64,000 bases of DNA from Mesorhizobium sp. Its GTDB lineage: Bacteria > Pseudomonadota > Alphaproteobacteria > Rhizobiales > Rhizobiaceae. The notes beneath the pieces were generated by a model. It was not told the DNA's origin. It was given only the letters and a program-made list of their open reading frames with translations, and ran no database searches. The stretch is from positions 155,489 through 219,488 of the forward strand of contig NZ_SUGA01000007.1 in NCBI RefSeq assembly GCF_004963255.1, given 5' to 3'. The translations under genes were made by a program, and so were the position numbers. Within the stretch, counting starts at the first letter, position 1. Every line of letters starts with the position of its first letter. Of this stretch, positions 11,349 through 24,191 are shown piece by piece.

Positions 11349-12118
11349 ACAGCAATCCGGGGGCGAAGCTGATCGACGCCTTTCTTCCGGCCTCCGCGGC
11401 CGGCATTTTCGAACTCCTGTCACCCGTGGCGCCCGGCTGGGGCGCCACGCTGCTGGTCGGGTTGCTGCATTCGCTCGAGATCGCCATCGGCGCCACCTGC
11501 CTTGGCCTGCTGATCGGCACCGCCGGCGCGTTCGGCAAGCTCTACGGCGGGCCGGTGACGCGCGATCTGCTCGCCGTCTACACCACGGTGGTGCGCGCGG
11601 TGCCGGAGCTGGTGCTGATCCTGCTGCTCTATTATGCCGGCACCGACCTCATCAACCAGGTGCTGGCGGCGATGGGCTACAGCCGTGTCGACATCAGCGG
11701 GCTGGCGGCCGGCATTTTCGTGCTGGGTTTCGTCCAGGGCGCCTATTCGACCGAAGTCATCCGCGGCGCCATCCTCGCCATCCCGCAGGGCCAGATCGAG
11801 GCCGCCCGCGCCTATGGCATGCCGCCCGGGCTGATGCTGAGGCGCATCACGATCCCGGCGATGCTGCCTTTCGCCATACCCGGCCTTGCCAATCTGTGGC
11901 TGATCGCCACCAAGGACACCGCGCTGCTCGCCGTCGTCGGCTTCTTCGAGCTGACACTGGCGACGCGCCAGGCAGCCGGTGTCACCAAGGCCTATCTGCT
12001 CTTCTACGTCGCCGCCGGCGTGCTTTACCTGGCGGTGACACTCTTCTCCAACCTGATCATCGGCCGGGTCGAGGCCTGGTCGCGGCGCGGCATGCCTTCC
12101 GTCAAGGAGGCGCGCTGA
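11327..12118 (+). CDS. ABC transporter permease, HisQ type
   Basis: The 263-residue polytopic membrane protein has the binding-protein-dependent transport signature near residue 150 (EVIRGAILAIPQGQIEAARAYGM). The only start near the expected N-terminus is the GTG at 11327, which lies in the loop and right arm of the repeat's hairpin; the residues MKRRTTL are repeat-encoded. The next in-frame GTG is about 33 codons later and would cut into the first membrane region. The repeat may therefore have replaced the original start. The stop overlaps the next ATG (TGATG). Confidence 0.88.
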   Translation: MKRRTTLDSNPGAKLIDAFLPASAAGIFELLSPVAPGWGATLLVGLLHSLEIAIGATCLGLLIGTAGAFGKLYGGPVTRDLLAVYTTVVRAVPELVLILLLYYAGTDLINQVLAAMGYSRVDISGLAAGIFVLGFVQGAYSTEVIRGAILAIPQGQIEAARAYGMPPGLMLRRITIPAMLPFAIPGLANLWLIATKDTALLAVVGFFELTLATRQAAGVTKAYLLFYVAAGVLYLAVTLFSNLIIGRVEAWSRRGMPSVKEAR

Positions 12119-12927
12119 TGCCAGCCGAAGCCACCGCGATCAACATGGCGGCGCGCGCCTCGATCTGGCTCAAGCCGCACCGCATCGTGCTCATCCTGAT
12201 CGCCTTGGCGCTGGTGCTCTGCGCGGCCTTCTTCATGCGCTGGGACTGGCTGCCGCAATATTGGGAAATGGGCCTGATGGGCATCTGGCGGGCGCTCTGG
12301 ATCCTTGCCGTCACCTGCGCGCTGGGCTTTGCGCTCGCCGTGCCGCTCGGGCTCGCCCAGGCCGGCGGACCGATCTGGTTCTCGGCGCCGGCCAAGGTCT
12401 TCTGCACCGTCATCCGCGGAACGCCACTGCTCCTGCAGCTTTGGCTGCTCTATTACGGCCTCGGCTCGATCTTTCCGCAATATCCGTGGATCCGCGAATC
12501 CTGGCTCTGGCCGTATCTCAGACAGGCCTGGCCCTATGCCGTGGTGGCGCTGACCTTCTCCTTCGCCGGCTATGAGGGCGAAGTGATGCGCGGCGCCTTC
12601 GCCGGCGTGCCGCGCGGACAGCTGGAGGCCGCCCGCGCCTTCGGCATGAGCCGCTGGAAAATCTTCCGCCGCATCTGGCTGCCACAGGCCTTCTACCGGG
12701 CGCTGCCGACCTTGACCGGCGAAACGGTGCTGCAGTTGAAATCGACACCGCTTGTGGCGACCATCAGTGTCATCGACATCTTCGCCGTCTCCTCCAAGGT
12801 GCGGCAGGACACCTACCTGACCTACGAGCCTTTGCTGCTCCTGGCGCTGATCTATATGACGATCACCGGCATCCTGGTCTTCGTCTTCAGCCGGATCGAG
12901 GCGCGGATTCCGGTGAAGATCGGTTAG
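12118..12927 (+). CDS. ABC transporter permease, HisM type
   Basis: The 269-residue second permease of the amino acid importer has about five membrane segments and the EAA loop GEVMRGAFAGVPRGQLEAARAFGM. Its ATG overlaps the stop of the first permease, so the subunits are translationally coupled. The final base of its stop codon is also the first base of the heptamer array that follows. Confidence 0.92.
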   Translation: MPAEATAINMAARASIWLKPHRIVLILIALALVLCAAFFMRWDWLPQYWEMGLMGIWRALWILAVTCALGFALAVPLGLAQAGGPIWFSAPAKVFCTVIRGTPLLLQLWLLYYGLGSIFPQYPWIRESWLWPYLRQAWPYAVVALTFSFAGYEGEVMRGAFAGVPRGQLEAARAFGMSRWKIFRRIWLPQAFYRALPTLTGETVLQLKSTPLVATISVIDIFAVSSKVRQDTYLTYEPLLLLALIYMTITGILVFVFSRIEARIPVKIG

Positions 12928-13002
12928 CGAATAGTGAGTAGCGAATAGCGAGTAGTTTCTTTATCTCCCCCCACTCGCTATTCCCTATTCGCTACTCGCT
13001 AC
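12927..13002. repeat. Inverted array of 7-bp repeats (GCGAATA/GCGAGTA type)
   Basis: Four heptamers run head to tail at 12927-12954 (GCGAATA, GTGAGTA, GCGAATA, GCGAGTA). After an 18-base T/C-rich spacer, four more lie in reverse orientation at 12972-12999. The arms would form a long imperfect hairpin directly after the permease stop and 12 bases before the next gene. It may stop or stabilise the mRNA end. A relative of this structure lies at 48086-48168. Confidence 0.85.
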
Positions 13003-13014
13003 AGGGCAAATCCG

Positions 13015-14016
13015 ATGCAACTTACTCTCGATCAGGCAACAGGCCTATGCCGGATGGCGGCGCTCGGCGCGGGCGCCAATGAGGAGGCGGCGCAGTCGCT
13101 GACCGCTTCGATCATCGCAGCCGAAGCCGAGGGCCTGTCGACCGTCGGCCTGTCGCATTTCATCGACTATCTGGAGGCGCTCGAAGCCGGCCGCATCGAC
13201 GGCAATGCCGATCCGGTGATCACAAGGCCGGCGCTCGCCGTCTACCTCTCCGACGCGCGCGGCGGGCTTGCCCATACCGGCTTCGACCGCACGATTGACG
13301 ACCTGGTCAAGGCGGCAAAACTGTTCGGCGTGTCGATCTTCTCGCAGAAGAACGCCTATACATGCGGCGCGCTCGGCTATTTCACCGGGCGGCTGGCCGA
13401 ACAGGGGCTGGTGTCCTTCGCCGCCACCAACGGACCGGCGGTGCTTGCCGGCTCAGGCTCGGTCAAGCCGGTCTATTGCACCAACCCGATGTCCTTCGCC
13501 TCGCCGGCCGCCGACGGGCCGCCGCTGGTCATCGACCAGTCGTCGAGCGCGACAGCCTTCGTCAACATCCGCAAGGCGGCCGAGGACGGCAAGAAAATCC
13601 CCGAAGGCTGGGCGCTCGATGCCAGCGGCAATCCGACCACCGATCCGGCGGCGGCGATGAAGGGCGCGATGCTCGCCTTCGGCGGCCAGCGCGGCGCCAA
13701 CATCGCTTTGATGGTCGAGGTGCTGGCCGCCGGCATTTCCGGCGCCAACTGGTCGCTCGACGCGCCCTGGTTCACCGGCGGACCGGACAGCCCTGGCACC
13801 GGCCTTTTCGTTCTGGCCATCGAGCCCAAGCTGCTCGATCCGGATTTCGAGCAGCGCATGAAGGACCAGCTCGACCGGCTGCGGCGGCGTTATGGCGTGC
13901 ATATTCCCGGACGCTCGCGCGCCGAAGCCGCGGAGAAGGCAAAGGCGCGTGGCATCACCACGTCCAGGGCGGTTGTGCAGCGCATTTCGGAATTCGCCGA
14001 GCGTTACTCGGCCTGA
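13015..14016 (+). CDS. Ldh family NAD(P)-dependent oxidoreductase (malate/lactate or ketimine reductase type)
   Basis: The 333-residue protein belongs to the Ldh_2 (PF02615) fold: HFIDYLEALEAGRIDG near residue 47, NAYTCGALGYFTGRLAEQGL, ATNGPAVLAGSGSVKPVYCTNPMSF and VIDQSSSATAFVNIR. Members reduce 2-oxoacids or cyclic ketimines such as delta-1-piperideine/pyrroline-2-carboxylate. Its position right after a basic amino acid transporter and near guanidino catabolism favours the ketimine role, for example for a cyclised 2-oxoacid of a basic amino acid; this is inference. ATG 13015 has AGGG 9 bases upstream. Confidence 0.87.
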   Translation: MQLTLDQATGLCRMAALGAGANEEAAQSLTASIIAAEAEGLSTVGLSHFIDYLEALEAGRIDGNADPVITRPALAVYLSDARGGLAHTGFDRTIDDLVKAAKLFGVSIFSQKNAYTCGALGYFTGRLAEQGLVSFAATNGPAVLAGSGSVKPVYCTNPMSFASPAADGPPLVIDQSSSATAFVNIRKAAEDGKKIPEGWALDASGNPTTDPAAAMKGAMLAFGGQRGANIALMVEVLAAGISGANWSLDAPWFTGGPDSPGTGLFVLAIEPKLLDPDFEQRMKDQLDRLRRRYGVHIPGRSRAEAAEKAKARGITTSRAVVQRISEFAERYSA

Positions 14017-14393
14017 TTTTTCCAACGCTATTGAACCTTTTCCCGACCTGACGCGACCCATATCCGGCGCCCCTCGCCGCGAGCCGCCTGGTTGGCTTCG
14101 TTCGGCTCGCGGTTGGCGGCGCCGCGCCGGGCGTTCAGGGCGGGGGCGGGCGTGCTTGCTTCACGCCACCTTGATACCGTCTCAGGTCAGGCCGCCTCGT
14201 TGGACCCTGTTTCGGCGTGGAACTGCCCGGAAAACCCCGCTTCGGCGGGGTTTTCTGTTTTCTTTCAAACGCGGCGGAGCGGCATTCCGGGCAAGTTCAA
14301 AAACAGGGCAATGGCGACTTCCGGTCGCTCTTTGCCTTTGGCGAGAAACGGATTAAGAAACGGCTTCAGCCAAGCATTCGCGCGGAGCCCGTC
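14017..14393 (+). other. 377-bp gene-free region, possible small RNA locus
   Basis: No convincing protein gene is present: the open frames here differ in every register and match nothing I recognise. It contains a good terminator at 14230-14256 lying 214 bases after the preceding stop, too far to be a simple operon end. A small RNA ending at that terminator is possible but unproven. The last 30 bases hold the ribosome site of the next gene. Confidence 0.3.
14230..14256 (+). terminator. Rho-independent terminator
   Basis: GAAAACCCCGC and GCGGGGTTTTC form an 11-bp stem with a TTCG tetraloop, followed by TGTTTTCTTTC. It reads on the plus strand in the space after the Ldh gene. Confidence 0.85.
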
Positions 14394-15377
14394 ATGACCG
14401 AAATTCTGCAGACCCCCAAGCTCGTCGTCGTCTTCGGCGGCTCGGGCTTCGTCGGTCGCCATGTCGTCCGCGCCCTTGCCAAGCGCGGCTACCGCATCCG
14501 GGTCGCCTGCCGGCGGCCCGACCTTGCCGGCCACGTCCAGCCGCTCGGCAATGTCGGCCAGATCCAGCCGGTGCAGGCCAATGTGCGCGTGCGCTGGTCG
14601 GTCGACCGCGCCGTGCAGGGCGCCGACCATGTCGTCAACCTGGTCGCCATCCTGCATCAGACCGGCCGCCAGAAATTCGGCGCCGTGCACGATTTCGGTG
14701 CGCGCGCCGTCGCCGAGGCCGCACGCTCGGTCGGCGCCGGCCTCACCCACATCTCGGCGCTCGGCGCCGATCTCAATTCGCCATCCGACTATGCCCGCAC
14801 CAAGGCGCTCGGCGAAAAGGCGGTGTTCGATACGATCGCCGACGCCGTCATCTTCCGCCCGTCGATCAATTTCGGGCCGGAGGACTCCTTCTTCAACCGC
14901 TTCGCCAACATGGCGCGCTACTCTCCGGTGCTGCCGCTGATCGGCGGCGGACAGAACAAGTTCCAGCCGGTCTATGTCGGCGACGTCGCCGAAGCGGTGG
15001 CGCGCTCGGTCGACGGCAAGGTCAAGGGCGGCCAGGTCTATGAGCTCGGCGGCCCGCAGGTGCTGACCTTCAAGGAATGCATGGAAGAGCTGCTGACGGT
15101 CATCGAACGCCGCCGCCTCCTGGTGCCGGTGCCGTGGTGGGTGGCCAACATCCAGGCGTCGATCCTGCAGCTGCTGCCCAATCCGCTCCTGACCAAGGAC
15201 CAGGTGCTGCAGCTGCGCGAGCACAATGTCGTTTCGGACGAAGCCGCCAAGGCCGCCAGGACGCTGACCGGCCTGGGCATCCAGCCGCAGGCGATCGCCA
15301 CCATCCTGCCCAGCTATCTCTGGCGCTTCCGCGCCGCCGGCCAGTTCCAGCAGCGCCGGCCGATCGCCGACCGGTAA
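14394..15377 (+). CDS. Complex I NDUFA9-like NAD(P)-binding protein
   Basis: The 327-residue atypical SDR has the N-terminal nucleotide-binding motif VVVFGGSGFVGRHVVRAL, then RVACRRPDLAG, HISALGADLNSPSDYARTKALGEKAV (tyrosine-lysine pair) and FRPSINFGPEDSFFNRFANMAR. This is the pattern of the bacterial relatives of the mitochondrial complex I subunit NDUFA9. In alphaproteobacteria these proteins are thought to work in respiratory complex assembly or quinone metabolism. ATG 14394 has GGAG seven bases upstream. It is transcribed alone; a REP-like repeat separates it from the convergent P450. Confidence 0.87.
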   Translation: MTEILQTPKLVVVFGGSGFVGRHVVRALAKRGYRIRVACRRPDLAGHVQPLGNVGQIQPVQANVRVRWSVDRAVQGADHVVNLVAILHQTGRQKFGAVHDFGARAVAEAARSVGAGLTHISALGADLNSPSDYARTKALGEKAVFDTIADAVIFRPSINFGPEDSFFNRFANMARYSPVLPLIGGGQNKFQPVYVGDVAEAVARSVDGKVKGGQVYELGGPQVLTFKECMEELLTVIERRRLLVPVPWWVANIQASILQLLPNPLLTKDQVLQLREHNVVSDEAAKAARTLTGLGIQPQAIATILPSYLWRFRAAGQFQQRRPIADR

Positions 15378-15382
15378 CCGTG

Positions 15383-15445
15383 TCTCTTTGTTTTACGCAA
15401 TTCCGGACGGAAAACCGCTTCACACTTTTCCTGGAATTGCTCTGA
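15383..15445. repeat. REP-like palindrome, copy 2
   Basis: This is the reverse orientation of the 11.2-kb element: TCTCTTTGTTTT, then CAATTCCGGAC...GGAATTG. It lacks the second hairpin. It fills the space between two convergent genes and ends one base before the P450 stop codon, so its folded RNA could act as a shared 3' structure. Confidence 0.9.
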
Positions 15446-16816
15446 TCAGCCCCGGCGCGAGACCTGCATCGGCAGGCCGCCCTGCGGCTGCGTGGTGAGT
15501 TTCTGCACCGGCCATGGCTTGGTGTCGGAGGTCACGTCGAAGCGGAAGCGCGACAATAGGATCGCCAGCGCGATGATCGCTTCCTGCATGGCGAAGCTGG
15601 CGCCGATGCACACACGCGGACCGGCGCCGAAAGGCAGGTACTGGAAGCGGTCGATCTTGTCGCGGTTTTCCGGATGGAAGCGCTCGGGCATGAAGGCGTC
15701 CGGCCTGTCCCACAGCTTGCGGTGGCGATGCACGACCCAGGGCATCACCAGCACGGCGGCGTATTTCGGAATGTAGAGGCCGTTCCAGGTCTCCGGCTCG
15801 ATCGGCTCGCGGTTGATCGAAGGCGCCGGCGGATAGAGCCTGAGCGCCTCCTCGAAAGCGGCACGGGTGAGCGGCATGGCATCCAGCCACTTGGTCGGAT
15901 CGGGCTCGCGCGCCAGCACGGCGTCGATCTCCTGCTCGACCCTGTCGCGTTCCCAGGGCGCCTCGGCCAGGCAATAGATCGTCCAGCCCAGCGCTCGCGC
16001 CGTCGTCTCGTGGCCCGCGCCAATGAAGGTGATGATGTTGTCCTCGACTTCGGCGCGGGTCAGCCCGTCCGGCCCCTCGGCGCGCAGCAGAAGGGTGAGG
16101 AAATCCTGCGGCACGCCGTCAGGATCGCGCTTCATCCGTTCTTCGCGCATCCTCACCGTGCCGGCGACGATGTTGCGGAAGTAGGCCATGGTCTTGCGGC
16201 CGCGGATGCGGGTGAGGCGCGGCAGCCATTCCGGAGCGCGCAGCAGGTCGAGCGGGTCGACGCGGCCCATGGTCTCGAACAGGCGGTCGATCTCCTTGGC
16301 GAAGCTGCCCGGCTCGCCGGCGATCTCGCCGGAGAACAGCGTCTCGGCCAGGATGTCGTAGGTGAGCAGCGTCATGTCATGCGCGACATCGGTCATGCCG
16401 CCCGCTTCATAGCGGGTGACGAATTCCAGCGTGCGCTTCAGCATCGGCGGAGCGAAACCGAAGATGTGGCGTGGCGTGAACACCGGCGCCATCGCCTTGC
16501 GCGAGCGCTTCCAGACCTCGCCCTCGGCGGTCAGCAGCCCGTCGCGCAGGATCGGTCGCAGGATCAGCTGGCGCACCGTCGCCATCTTGTAGTTTTTGGC
16601 GTTGTCGATCAGCACGTGGCGGATGAGGCCGGGATCGTTGGCGACGATCAGATGTCCGCCGACGCCATTCGCCGAAATCCAGGGCTCGTTGTAGGTGTGC
16701 TCGCCCCACAATTCGAGCGGGTTGCGGTAGACGATGCGCATCATCTCCAGCGTCGAAGGCGGCTCAGTGCGCGGCTTTGGCGCCGGCGGCACGAAAGGGG
16801 CGGGCTTGGTGTCCAT
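15446..16816 (-). CDS. Cytochrome P450
   Basis: The 456-residue monooxygenase has all hallmarks: I-helix oxygen-binding motif GAGHETTA, K-helix EEALRLYPP, PERF, and the haem loop FGAGPRVCIG with the thiolate ligand Cys403. Its size and lack of a fused reductase mean it needs separate electron carriers; none is adjacent. The sequence style (LPFGAGPRVCIGASFAMQEA) is that of fatty-acid/terpene-type bacterial P450s, but the substrate is unknown. ATG 16816 has GGAG eight bases upstream; upstream codons are open but unlike the family. Confidence 0.93.
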   Translation of the reverse strand: MDTKPAPFVPPAPKPRTEPPSTLEMMRIVYRNPLELWGEHTYNEPWISANGVGGHLIVANDPGLIRHVLIDNAKNYKMATVRQLILRPILRDGLLTAEGEVWKRSRKAMAPVFTPRHIFGFAPPMLKRTLEFVTRYEAGGMTDVAHDMTLLTYDILAETLFSGEIAGEPGSFAKEIDRLFETMGRVDPLDLLRAPEWLPRLTRIRGRKTMAYFRNIVAGTVRMREERMKRDPDGVPQDFLTLLLRAEGPDGLTRAEVEDNIITFIGAGHETTARALGWTIYCLAEAPWERDRVEQEIDAVLAREPDPTKWLDAMPLTRAAFEEALRLYPPAPSINREPIEPETWNGLYIPKYAAVLVMPWVVHRHRKLWDRPDAFMPERFHPENRDKIDRFQYLPFGAGPRVCIGASFAMQEAIIALAILLSRFRFDVTSDTKPWPVQKLTTQPQGGLPMQVSRRG

Positions 16817-16999
16817 GAAGATGCTCCGCTGACAGCGGTGAATGTAGTGCCCGACAAGGCCGGCGTCCATGCGACCGGACGGCAGCACACTGCCGCGCCA
16901 TCTCGCCGGAATGTGACCGGCATCAGCCAATAGCTGCTTGTTGCCGGCGGCAGCCTGCGTTAGTCACCAATGGATACCGCCAAGCAAGGAGTCCTCCCC

Positions 17000-20295
<3,296 letters not shown>

Positions 20296-20311
20296 GCGCA
20301 CCTACACACTC

Positions 20312-20349
20312 AAAAAGAGAGGCCCGGCGTTTGCCGGGCCTTTCTTTTT
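20312..20349. terminator. Bidirectional terminator between gyrB and pntB
   Basis: AGGCCCGGC and GCCGGGCCT pair around a GTTT loop. An A-run lies before the stem and a T-rich run after it, so it can end gyrB transcripts on the plus strand and pnt operon transcripts on the minus strand. Confidence 0.93.
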
Positions 20350-20366
20350 GAAGCCTGCAATCAAGC

Positions 20367-21764
<1,398 letters not shown>

Positions 21765-21765
21765 G

Positions 21766-22188
21766 TCACTTTTCCTTCTTCTTGTACATGGCGAGCATGC
21801 GCTGGGTGACCAGGAAGCCGCCGAAGATATTGACCGAGACCAGCACCAGCGCGACGAAGCCGAAGCCCGCCGCAAGGCCGGAAGCGGCAATGCCGACGGC
21901 GAGCAGCGCGCCGACGACGATGACCGAGGAGATTGCGTTGGTGACGGCCATCAGCGGCGTGTGCAGCGCCGGGGTCACCGACCACACGACATAATAGCCG
22001 ACGAAGATTGCCAGCACGAAGATGGCGAAGCGGAAGACGAAGGGATCGATGGCGCCGCCCGAGAGCGCATGCGCGGCGTTGCCGGCGGCCTCGGCGCCTG
22101 CAGGCGCGTTGGCAAGATCCTGCACCGCCAGCCGCACGGCGGCGGTCGCCTGGTCGAGTTGGTCGAGGGCTTTCTGCAAGGCGTCCAT
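21766..22188 (-). CDS. pntAb: NAD(P) transhydrogenase subunit alpha part 2 (membrane part)
   Basis: The 140-residue protein has an N-terminal amphipathic region and about four membrane segments ([37 protein letters not shown]), the domain II half of the alpha subunit that in enterobacteria is fused to PntA. The split arrangement is usual in alphaproteobacteria. ATG 22188 overlaps the pntAa stop (TGATG) and has GGGGA seven bases upstream. Confidence 0.95.
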   Translation of the reverse strand: MDALQKALDQLDQATAAVRLAVQDLANAPAGAEAAGNAAHALSGGAIDPFVFRFAIFVLAIFVGYYVVWSVTPALHTPLMAVTNAISSVIVVGALLAVGIAASGLAAGFGFVALVLVSVNIFGGFLVTQRMLAMYKKKEK

Positions 22189-23438
22189 CACGCGGTCCCC
22201 TTAGGCTTGGCTGCGGCCTTCTTCCTTGCCGCCGGCTTCGCGGCGGCATCGGCAACCATGGTCGTCGCCGGAATGGCCGCCGGCGCGGTGCGCGGCTCCT
22301 CCACCGCCTTGGCGAAGGCAGGATGCACGACTTGGCCGCCATCGGTCAGCATCGTCGCCTTGACCAGTTCGTCGTCGCGCTTGATGGCGAGCGTCTTGGT
22401 CGTCTTGTCGACCATCGTCTCGAGGAAGGCGTAAAGGTTCTTGGCGTAGAGCAGCGAGGCCGAGGCCGCGACACGGCCAGGCACGTTGAGATGGCCGACG
22501 ATCTTGACGCCGTTCCCGGTCGTCACGACCTTGCCGGGAACCGCGCCCTCGACATTGCCGCCGCGCTCGACCGCAAGATCGACGATCACCGAGCCCGGCT
22601 TCATCGAGGCGACCATGGCGGCAGAGACCAGCTTCGGCGCCGGCCGTCCTGGGATCAGCGCGGTGGTGATGACGATATCCTGCTTGGCGATGTGCTCGGC
22701 CGTCAGCGCCGCCTGCTTGGCCTGGTATTCCTTCGACATTTCCTTGGCATAGCCGCCGGCGGTCTCGGCCGCCTTGAACTCCTCGTCCTCGACCGCCAGG
22801 AACTTCGCGCCGAGCGACTGCACCTGCTCCTTCACCGCCGGGCGAACGTCGGTGGCGGTGACCACGGCGCCGAGACGGCGCGCGGTGGCGATCGCCTGCA
22901 GACCGGCGACGCCGACGCCCATGATGAAGGTCTTGGCCGCCGGCACGGTGCCAGCCGCCGTCATCATCATCGGCAATGCGCGATCATATTCGGCCGCGGC
23001 GTCGATCACCGCCTGGTAGCCGGCAAGGTTGGCCTGCGAGGACAGCACGTCCATCACCTGTGCGCGAGTGATGCGCGGCATGAATTCCATGGAAAAAGCG
23101 GTGATGCCGGCCTTGGCCATCGCGGCCACCGCGGCATCGTTGCCATAGGGGTCCATGATGGCGATGACGGCAGCACCCGGCTTGTAGCCCTTCAGCTCGG
23201 CATCGGTTGGCCGGCGCACTTTCAGCACCACGTCGGCCTTCTTGGCGTCGGCCGCCGTGCCGATCGCGGCACCCACCGCGGCAAAATCCTGGTCGGGGAT
23301 GCGGGAGCCGAGACCGGCGCCCTTCTCGACGATCACGTCGAAGCCGAGGCCAGCCAGACGTTTGACCGTCTCCGGCGAGGCCGCGACGCGCGGCTCGTTC
23401 GGGTCAAGCTCACGAGGGATGAACACTATTTGTCCCAC
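22188..23438 (-). CDS. pntAa: NAD(P) transhydrogenase subunit alpha part 1
   Basis: The 416-residue NAD(H)-binding domain I protein has the alanine dehydrogenase/PNT fold: [23 protein letters not shown] at the start, [40 protein letters not shown] and [15 protein letters not shown]. The C-terminal 40 residues are an Ala/Lys/Pro-rich tail ([17 protein letters not shown]), probably a flexible link to the membrane subunits. I chose GTG 23438 because AAGGA precedes it at the right distance; an extra 12 codons upstream are open but unlike the family. Confidence 0.95.
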   Translation of the reverse strand: MGQIVFIPRELDPNEPRVAASPETVKRLAGLGFDVIVEKGAGLGSRIPDQDFAAVGAAIGTAADAKKADVVLKVRRPTDAELKGYKPGAAVIAIMDPYGNDAAVAAMAKAGITAFSMEFMPRITRAQVMDVLSSQANLAGYQAVIDAAAEYDRALPMMMTAAGTVPAAKTFIMGVGVAGLQAIATARRLGAVVTATDVRPAVKEQVQSLGAKFLAVEDEEFKAAETAGGYAKEMSKEYQAKQAALTAEHIAKQDIVITTALIPGRPAPKLVSAAMVASMKPGSVIVDLAVERGGNVEGAVPGKVVTTGNGVKIVGHLNVPGRVAASASLLYAKNLYAFLETMVDKTTKTLAIKRDDELVKATMLTDGGQVVHPAFAKAVEEPRTAPAAIPATTMVADAAAKPAARKKAAAKPKGTA

Positions 23439-23523
23439 CGGACGATCCTTTCGGCTGGAACCTTGATTACGCAAGGCGTCGGCCGGACGTCCGGCGACGT
23501 CGAGGGCGATGGGCTTGGGAAGT

Positions 23524-23748
23524 CTACCGCAGAATGAGAGTGCCGATGGCCGTGATCAGGATGAACACGATGAGGCCCGAGAAGAAGCCGCCGACGAAGA
23601 AGCCGAAGGCCATGGCGATGAGGATGGCGGCGCAGACCAGCGAGCCGTATTTGGCAAGGCCGAGGAAGGCCTTATAGGTGCGGTCGTGCTCGGCATAGTC
23701 CATCTGCGCGCCAAGCTCGACCGGACCGGCGGGCGTGTGATCAGCCAT
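23524..23748 (-). CDS. aa3-type cytochrome c oxidase subunit IV
   Basis: The 74-residue protein has a soluble N-terminus with the family pattern MDYAEHDRTYKAFLGLAKYG and one or two membrane segments after it (SLVCAAILIAMAFGFFVGGFFSGLIVFILI). This is the small bacterial subunit IV (PF07835) that contacts subunits I and III of aa3 oxidase. ATG 23748 has AAGGGG eight bases upstream. It lies 85 bp ahead of pntAa on the same strand, so it may share the transcript with the transhydrogenase genes. Confidence 0.9.
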   Translation of the reverse strand: MADHTPAGPVELGAQMDYAEHDRTYKAFLGLAKYGSLVCAAILIAMAFGFFVGGFFSGLIVFILITAIGTLILR

Positions 23749-23898
23749 GGAAGTACCCCTTCGAAAAAGCCTTTGAGGCACATAGCGAAAAGCCGAACCA
23801 AGAGCAATGGCGCTATTGCCGCACAGCCTGCGACAACAGCCTCAAATGAAAGTTGAAATCGAACGGCGCCCCCCCCCGCCCGCGCGGCAACGGGGACT

Positions 23899-24048
23899 TC
23901 AGCCGGCGAGTTGGGGAAAAAGGCCGAGCAGGCCGACAACGATCAGGTAAAGCGCGACGATGTAGTTGAGGAGCCGCGGCATCACCAGGATCAGCACGCC
24001 GGCGATCAGCGAGATCAGCGGCGTCAGCGCGATCGAATGAATGGTCAT
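23899..24048 (-). CDS. DUF3096 family small membrane protein
   Basis: This 49-residue gene is short but convincing: ATG 24048 has AAGGA seven bases upstream, and the peptide (MTIHSIALTPLISLIAGVL...MPRLLNYIVALYLIVVGLLGL) forms two hydrophobic helices around the conserved PRLLNYIVAIYLI motif of DUF3096. The function is unknown. It lies between the oxidase subunit IV gene and a REP-like repeat, on the same strand as both neighbours. Confidence 0.85.
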   Translation of the reverse strand: MTIHSIALTPLISLIAGVLILVMPRLLNYIVALYLIVVGLLGLFPQLAG

Positions 24049-24104
24049 GTCGCGATCCTTTCATTTGGCAAGCGATCGCCCGTCAGACGGTTGCGGAGCT
24101 TGTC

Positions 24105-24154
24105 GTGACGTAATTCCGGCCGGAAAACCGCTCACACTTTCCTGGAATTGCTTG
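24105..24154. repeat. REP-like palindrome, copy 3
   Basis: It matches copy 2 over the palindrome core (AATTCCGG...GGAAAACCGCTCACAC...CCTGGAATTGCTT) but lacks the CTCTTTG flank and the second hairpin. It sits between the FeeM-like gene end and the DUF3096 gene. Confidence 0.85.
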
Positions 24155-24191
24155 CTGACGCCGCAGCCGGCAGAAGGTTCATGGCCCGCGT

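Noticed and set aside
12927..13002. CRISPR-like array
   Set aside because: Units are 7-8 bp without spacers and are mirrored, and no cas genes are present.
13892..14397. Two overlapping short frames (154 and 101 codons) after the Ldh gene
   Set aside because: Skewed Arg/Ser/Ala composition, no ribosome site, partial overlap with the Ldh gene and a terminator running through both.
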